Source of the DNA: an uncultured Bacteroides sp.
GTDB lineage: Bacteria > Bacteroidota > Bacteroidia > Bacteroidales > Bacteroidaceae
Length of the DNA: 64,000 nucleotides
NCBI RefSeq assembly: GCF_905207245.1
Contig: NZ_CAJLKP010000005.1
Span: forward strand, 1 to 64,000
Direction: 5' to 3'
Notes under the pieces: model-generated
Told to the model about the DNA's origin: nothing
Seen by the model: only the letters and a program-made list of their open reading frames with translations
Database searches by the model: none
Part shown: positions 59,831-64,000 of the stretch, in pieces
Layout: every line of letters begins with the position of its first letter
Numbering within the stretch: position 1 is the first letter of the stretch
Program-made: the position numbers and the translations under genes

Positions 59831-62800
59831 TTTTATCTTTCTTTTTTTCCATCATATAATATAAAGTAGGGAGAATATATAGCGTCACCACAGTGGCAAA
59901 CAGTAATCCATACACAATAACTGTTGCCAGTGGCCGCTGCACATCAGAACCAATTCCTGTGCTCAGGGATGCCGGAAGCAACCCCAACACGGCAACAGTA
60001 GCCGTCATCAAAATAGGGCGGAAGCGATGACGGACACCGGTAATTACGGCATCGCGTAAATTGCGCCCCCGTCCGCGCAGGTTATTGATATGTGAAATCA
60101 TAATCACCCCATTCTGTATGGCTACCCCAATCAGGGCAATGAAGCCTACGGCAGATGAAACATTCAGCGTCATTCCCCGTACATTCAGTGCCAGCATGCC
60201 TCCGAAGAGTGCCAAGGGAATGATACACATCAGCAAGGCAGCTTTCCGAAATTTGCCAAGAGCGGCAAATAGCAACAACAACATGATGCCTAGTGCCAAT
60301 GGAACCACCACGCCCAGACGACTGTATGCACGGTGTTGGTTCTCAAACTGTCCCGCCCATTTCAGATGATAATCTTCAGGATTATAATCCACTTGTTCAT
60401 CAATCATCCTGTTAGCTTTCTGCAAGAATGAAGTAAGGTCGATGCCACGCAGGTTGACACGAATGGTCAGATGCCTCTTATTCATCTCACGCGAGATGGT
60501 GCTTGCCCCTGTCGTAAGTTTGATTTCCGCAACCTGGCTAAGTGGAATCTTTGCCCCTGTACCGGAAGTTAGCATCAGATTGCCGATGCGTTCCGGCGTG
60601 TTACGCGTTTCCTCACTGAAACGGCAGATTACATCATAAGATTTGCTACCCACGAATATTTGTGAAATCGCTTTTCCTCCGATAGCAAGTTCTATCAAAT
60701 CGGCTACGTCCGAAACATTCAATCCATATTGGGCAATGCGGTCACGGTCGGCTACAATTTGGAGTTGGGGAAGGGGAGGTTCCTGGTCTACAGCTACATC
60801 CGTTGCACCAGGAATCTGTTTGATGATGTTGACAATCTTGTCGGCAATGTGGCGTGTGCCTGTAATATCTTCACCGTATATTTTCAGTGCAAGGTCACTG
60901 TGTGCACCTGCTATCTGGTCCATCACCATATCTATAATAGGTTGTGAAAAGCCAACGGAATATCCCGGCATTGTCATTAGCGTATCATTCATGGCTTCAA
61001 TCAATTCTGCCTTATTTCGTCCCGTAGTCCAGGTATCGTAAGGCTTCAGACCTACACCGCACTCCACATGCGAAAGCGAAAATGCCTCGGCACCTTCATC
61101 ATCACGGCCCACTTGAGTCATCACATACGATACTTCCGGAAACTGCCCGAGCTTCTGTCTCAATTCAGCTCCCATTTCTTTGGAACGTTCAATGGAGATG
61201 CCCGGAGGCAATTGTACCTGAATCCAGATGGCGCCCTCATCCAGAGGAGGGAGAAAATCCTTCCCCACCGTATAACTCAGGACACCGGCCAGAATCAGAA
61301 TCCCTGCCAGCACACCCAGCACCGCTTTAGGGCAATCGATGACACGAACCACTTGTGCATGATACACCATTTGCAGTTTTTCCAGCCAACGGTTATGATA
61401 TACTTTGCGCGGCTTGCGATAAGCCATATATGCCAATCCCGGAATCAGGAACAAGGCTACACACAAAGCACCAATCAGTGCATAGCCTACCGTATATGCC
61501 ATTGGAGTGAAAAGTTTCTTCTCGATATGCTCGAATGCGAACAACGGCAAATAGGCAGTTATGATGATGAGGATGGAAAAGAAGATAGGACGCGCCACTT
61601 CCGTTGTACGTCGCAGAATGGAATCTTCTTCCAATATTTCTCCGGGATGCCGCTCACGCTTTTTCAAAATAGTTTCCATCATTACAATGGAACCATCCAC
61701 AAGGATACCGAAGTCAATAGCTCCCAATGAAAGTAAATTGGCGGGAATATCAGTGGCGTGCATCAGGATAAAAGCAATCAGCAATGAAAGAGGAATGGTA
61801 ACCGCTACCAGCAATGCCCCCCGCCAACTACCTAAGAACAGAATCAGGACAACTATCACCAGAATCATCCCCATGAACAAAGTATGTGAGACCGTATGTA
61901 GTGTCATTTCTACCAGATTCGTACGATCCATGAAAGGATGGATGCGCGTTCCTTTAGGAAGCACTTCGTTGTTCAATTCATCAATAGCGGCATGCACTTC
62001 TTCAAGTACCTGCGAGGGGTTTTGCCCGCGAAGCATCTGCACAATACCTTCCACACCGTCGGAATAATTACGTTTGCCATCATAGAATCCCAGTACACCT
62101 TTGCGCTCCAAGCTTCCATATTTCAGTCTACCGATGTCATCCAAATACACAGGCACGCCATTATCTGTTTTGATAACGATACGTCCCAAGTCCTTCAAAT
62201 CTTTCACCAGACCGATACCCCGGATTACATAGCTCAGATCACCCCGGCTCAACATACTGCCACCGGCATTCACATTGTTCATTTCCACTTTTTCGGTTAC
62301 GTCAGAAAGTGAGATATCATACTCTTCCATTTTCCGCGGGTTCAGTTCAATCTGATATTGGGTAGTAATGCCGCCATAATTGCTGACATCGGCCACCCCC
62401 GTTACTTGTTTCAGCCGGGGAATAATCACCCATTTATGCAAATCGGTCATCTCGCGCAAATCCAGATTATCACTTTCAATAACATAGCGAAATATCTCAC
62501 CGGTGGGAGAGGTCAGGGGATTCAATCCCGGTACGGCATCATAAGGCAGCTCTACATCTACCAACCGCTCTTGTACGCGCTGGCGTGCCCAATAGTCATC
62601 AATACCATCATCAAACACTAATACCACAGTGCTCAGCCCGAAAGTATTCTTGCTTCGCATCACATTTAGCCCTGGCAGACCGTTCACGGCTCGTTCTATA
62701 GGAATCGTAATCTGCTGTTCTATTTCCTCGGCTGCCAGTCCCGGTACTTGGGTTACAATCTGTACGGTGGTATCCGCAATGTCCGGATAAGCATCAATTG

Positions 62801-62900
62801 CCAGCCTTGTCCACGAATAATAGCCCACCACGGCAATGAAGCTAAACAAGACGAACATCAGTCCTCGACGATGTATCGCCAGATAAATTAATTTCTTCAT
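59808..62900 (-). CDS. Heavy-metal efflux RND pump (CusA/CzcA family)
   Basis: The protein has 1030 residues: an N-terminal span (RGLMFVLFSFIAVVGYYSW), two porter domains, and 12 spans. HME-RND features are the TM4 motif DFGILVDGSIVMMETIL (the DFGxxxD-type proton relay of CzcA-like pumps, unlike the VxxxVDAAIV of CusA), GRDDEGAEAFSLSHVECGVGLKP, the DQIAGAHSDLALKIYG segment and YRLGVVVPLALGIMLLLLF-like TM entry. It ejects divalent cations such as Zn, Co, Cd or Ni, or Cu(I)/Ag(I); the DFG motif favours divalent ions, by inference. Confidence 0.94.
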   Translation of the reverse strand: MKKLIYLAIHRRGLMFVLFSFIAVVGYYSWTRLAIDAYPDIADTTVQIVTQVPGLAAEEIEQQITIPIERAVNGLPGLNVMRSKNTFGLSTVVLVFDDGIDDYWARQRVQERLVDVELPYDAVPGLNPLTSPTGEIFRYVIESDNLDLREMTDLHKWVIIPRLKQVTGVADVSNYGGITTQYQIELNPRKMEEYDISLSDVTEKVEMNNVNAGGSMLSRGDLSYVIRGIGLVKDLKDLGRIVIKTDNGVPVYLDDIGRLKYGSLERKGVLGFYDGKRNYSDGVEGIVQMLRGQNPSQVLEEVHAAIDELNNEVLPKGTRIHPFMDRTNLVEMTLHTVSHTLFMGMILVIVVLILFLGSWRGALLVAVTIPLSLLIAFILMHATDIPANLLSLGAIDFGILVDGSIVMMETILKKRERHPGEILEEDSILRRTTEVARPIFFSILIIITAYLPLFAFEHIEKKLFTPMAYTVGYALIGALCVALFLIPGLAYMAYRKPRKVYHNRWLEKLQMVYHAQVVRVIDCPKAVLGVLAGILILAGVLSYTVGKDFLPPLDEGAIWIQVQLPPGISIERSKEMGAELRQKLGQFPEVSYVMTQVGRDDEGAEAFSLSHVECGVGLKPYDTWTTGRNKAELIEAMNDTLMTMPGYSVGFSQPIIDMVMDQIAGAHSDLALKIYGEDITGTRHIADKIVNIIKQIPGATDVAVDQEPPLPQLQIVADRDRIAQYGLNVSDVADLIELAIGGKAISQIFVGSKSYDVICRFSEETRNTPERIGNLMLTSGTGAKIPLSQVAEIKLTTGASTISREMNKRHLTIRVNLRGIDLTSFLQKANRMIDEQVDYNPEDYHLKWAGQFENQHRAYSRLGVVVPLALGIMLLLLFAALGKFRKAALLMCIIPLALFGGMLALNVRGMTLNVSSAVGFIALIGVAIQNGVIMISHINNLRGRGRNLRDAVITGVRHRFRPILMTATVAVLGLLPASLSTGIGSDVQRPLATVIVYGLLFATVVTLYILPTLYYMMEKKKDKNEENEER

Positions 62901-62916
62901 ATGTGCAAGCCGGTGT

Positions 62917-64000
62917 TTAGTTGGCGTTCAGTAGATAGAAAGCGCCATCGGAGATGAATTTCTCTCCCGGTTGCAGACCGGAGATGATGACGCACTTGTC
63001 ACCATCGGTAGCGGAAGTTTCCACTTTTCGTTTCAGAAACTGATTGTTGCCTAAAGATACCAGTGCATACGCCTGCTCTTCCTCTTGTAAGATGGCGGAA
63101 GTGGGAATCAGGACGCTTTCGGCAGGTTCATCAGTCAGTTTTACTGTGGCATACATGGCAGGTTTCATCAATCGTTCTTTGTTGTCACATGCCACCAGTA
63201 CTTCTACCGAACGTGTATCCTCGTCCAGCATTTCGTTGATGTGATAGATACTACCATTAAAGGTGCGCCTTGGCTGCGATACCAATGAAATTTCCACTTG
63301 TTTCAAAGAAGAAAGTAGCGGCATATCTTTCTCTTTCACATTGGCAGCCACCCATATTTCATTCAAATCTGCAACAACGACAATGGGGTCTGCATCATCT
63401 TTCATGAACTGTCCGATAACAATATCATTCTTTACTACTTCACCGGAAATGGGTGAGCGGACAATCATAGGTTGCCCCAACACCAACTCATCCGGTTCTA
63501 TCTGGAAGACTTTCAGTGCTGCCAACGCATTTTCATAATCTTTCTTTTTGAGTTCGTAGTTCACTTCGGCTTCTTCCACCTCTTTCTGTGCACTGACCTT
63601 ATGCGCATACAAATCCTGTTCCCGGCGCAGGTTTTTGGAAGCCAGTTCCATTTCTTGTTTGGCCTGATAATAGACTTTTCCCGTTTCAAAAAAGTCGGGC
63701 GAGCTGATTTCAAATAGCGGGCTGCCTTTATCCACTTTCTGTCCCAGACGGATAAAGGAGCGCGTTACGCGTCCTGCAAATGGGGAGGCAATTTCTGCAT
63801 AATGATTTGGGATGGCTTTCACTATACCGGATACAGTGAATGTCGTTTCATGCAATTCTTTATGTACTTCGCTTATTATCAGTTTTTTTGCTACGGGAGA
63901 TTCTGAAGATACAGTAATAGTATCTCCTGAGACAGAAAACTCTTGCATTTCCTGTTCTTTTTGCCGACCGGTACAGGCATAACACATCATGCCGGTCAGG
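62917..64000 (-). CDS. RND efflux periplasmic adaptor (CusB/CzcB type), 5' end outside the window
   Basis: At least 360 residues. The frame stays open to the right edge (LTGMMCYACTG...), and the Cys-rich start is the end of a lipoprotein signal whose beginning is outside; the ATG at 63990 is probably internal. The body is a membrane-fusion protein: IASPFAGRVTRSFIRLGQKVDKGSPLFEI (barrel-sandwich), a long hairpin (YYQAKQEMELASKNLRREQDLYAHKVSAQKEVEEAEVNYELKKKDYENAL), MIVRSPISGEVVKNDIVIGQF, and the beta-barrel. It joins the pump and the channel. It ends 16 nt before the pump gene. Confidence 0.9.
   Translation of the reverse strand, partial: LTGMMCYACTGRQKEQEMQEFSVSGDTITVSSESPVAKKLIISEVHKELHETTFTVSGIVKAIPNHYAEIASPFAGRVTRSFIRLGQKVDKGSPLFEISSPDFFETGKVYYQAKQEMELASKNLRREQDLYAHKVSAQKEVEEAEVNYELKKKDYENALAALKVFQIEPDELVLGQPMIVRSPISGEVVKNDIVIGQFMKDDADPIVVVADLNEIWVAANVKEKDMPLLSSLKQVEISLVSQPRRTFNGSIYHINEMLDEDTRSVEVLVACDNKERLMKPAMYATVKLTDEPAESVLIPTSAILQEEEQAYALVSLGNNQFLKRKVETSATDGDKCVIISGLQPGEKFISDGAFYLLNAN

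Overview
The window looks like a chromosomal segment of a gut Bacteroides. The evidence is the recurrent Bacteroidales promoter element TAnnTTTG (often with TTTG/TTG 19 nt upstream), weak Shine-Dalgarno sequences, Bacteroidetes-only families (DUF4248, DUF4476, HU proteins with a Gly-rich tail, six-bladed propeller lipoproteins, Oar-like TonB receptor) and outer-membrane beta-barrels. I cannot name the species. Most of the window is ordinary core chromosome. There is one AT-rich accessory stretch at about 38.6-46.5 kb.

Layout. 0-3.4 kb: the 3' end of a GC-rich ABC ATPase gene, then an outer-membrane barrel gene and a TIG/kelch lipoprotein gene. 3.5-6.6 kb: convergent one-carbon genes fhs and glyA sharing a terminator. 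6.7-9.6 kb: leftward pyrB-pyrI-flavin reductase-barrel cluster. 10.1-14.9 kb: class A PBP, short HPPK-like protein, kdsB and an M16-fold protein without its zinc motif. 15.1-17.3 kb: a secreted 14-repeat MORN protein and prs. 17.4-24.0 kb: a fused double sensor kinase, its response regulator and an AbgT transporter, overlapping or nearly so. 24.1 kb: tRNA-Arg(UCU). 24.5-31.7 kb: TPR protein, glycogen genes (glgB operon, cytoplasmic GH13 amylase) and a patatin. 31.8-37.2 kb: leftward electron-transfer genes (NapH-like Fe-S membrane protein, Tat-exported DUF362, ferredoxin DUF362), a PRTase, an ECF S component and an HU protein.

37.5-46.5 kb, accessory: propeller lipoprotein, methyltransferase, YdeI/DUF1905 protein, a lipoprotein that reads as a cholesterol-dependent-cytolysin-like protein lacking domain 4, several small exported orphans, a frameshifted TPR lipoprotein, BamE-DUF4476, DUF4248, WG-repeat, GNAT and HEAT-like proteins. 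46.6-53.1 kb: fabD, then the D-xylose operon (NUDIX-type regulator, xylB, xylA, xylose symporter). 53.2-64 kb: lone Oar-like TonB receptor, GNAT-nitrilase fusion protein, a truncated SIMPL remnant and an HME-RND metal-efflux operon (adaptor, pump, TolC-like channel) running off the right edge.

The most interesting items are the domain-4-less cytolysin-like lipoprotein in one transcription unit with a YdeI-family protein (39.3-40.9 kb), the fused double kinase with an apparently leaderless GTG start and an operator-like palindrome in its divergent promoter (17.3-21.8 kb), a strong terminator that no annotated gene explains (28.6 kb), and two decayed genes (42.7-43.8 and 58.25-58.46 kb).
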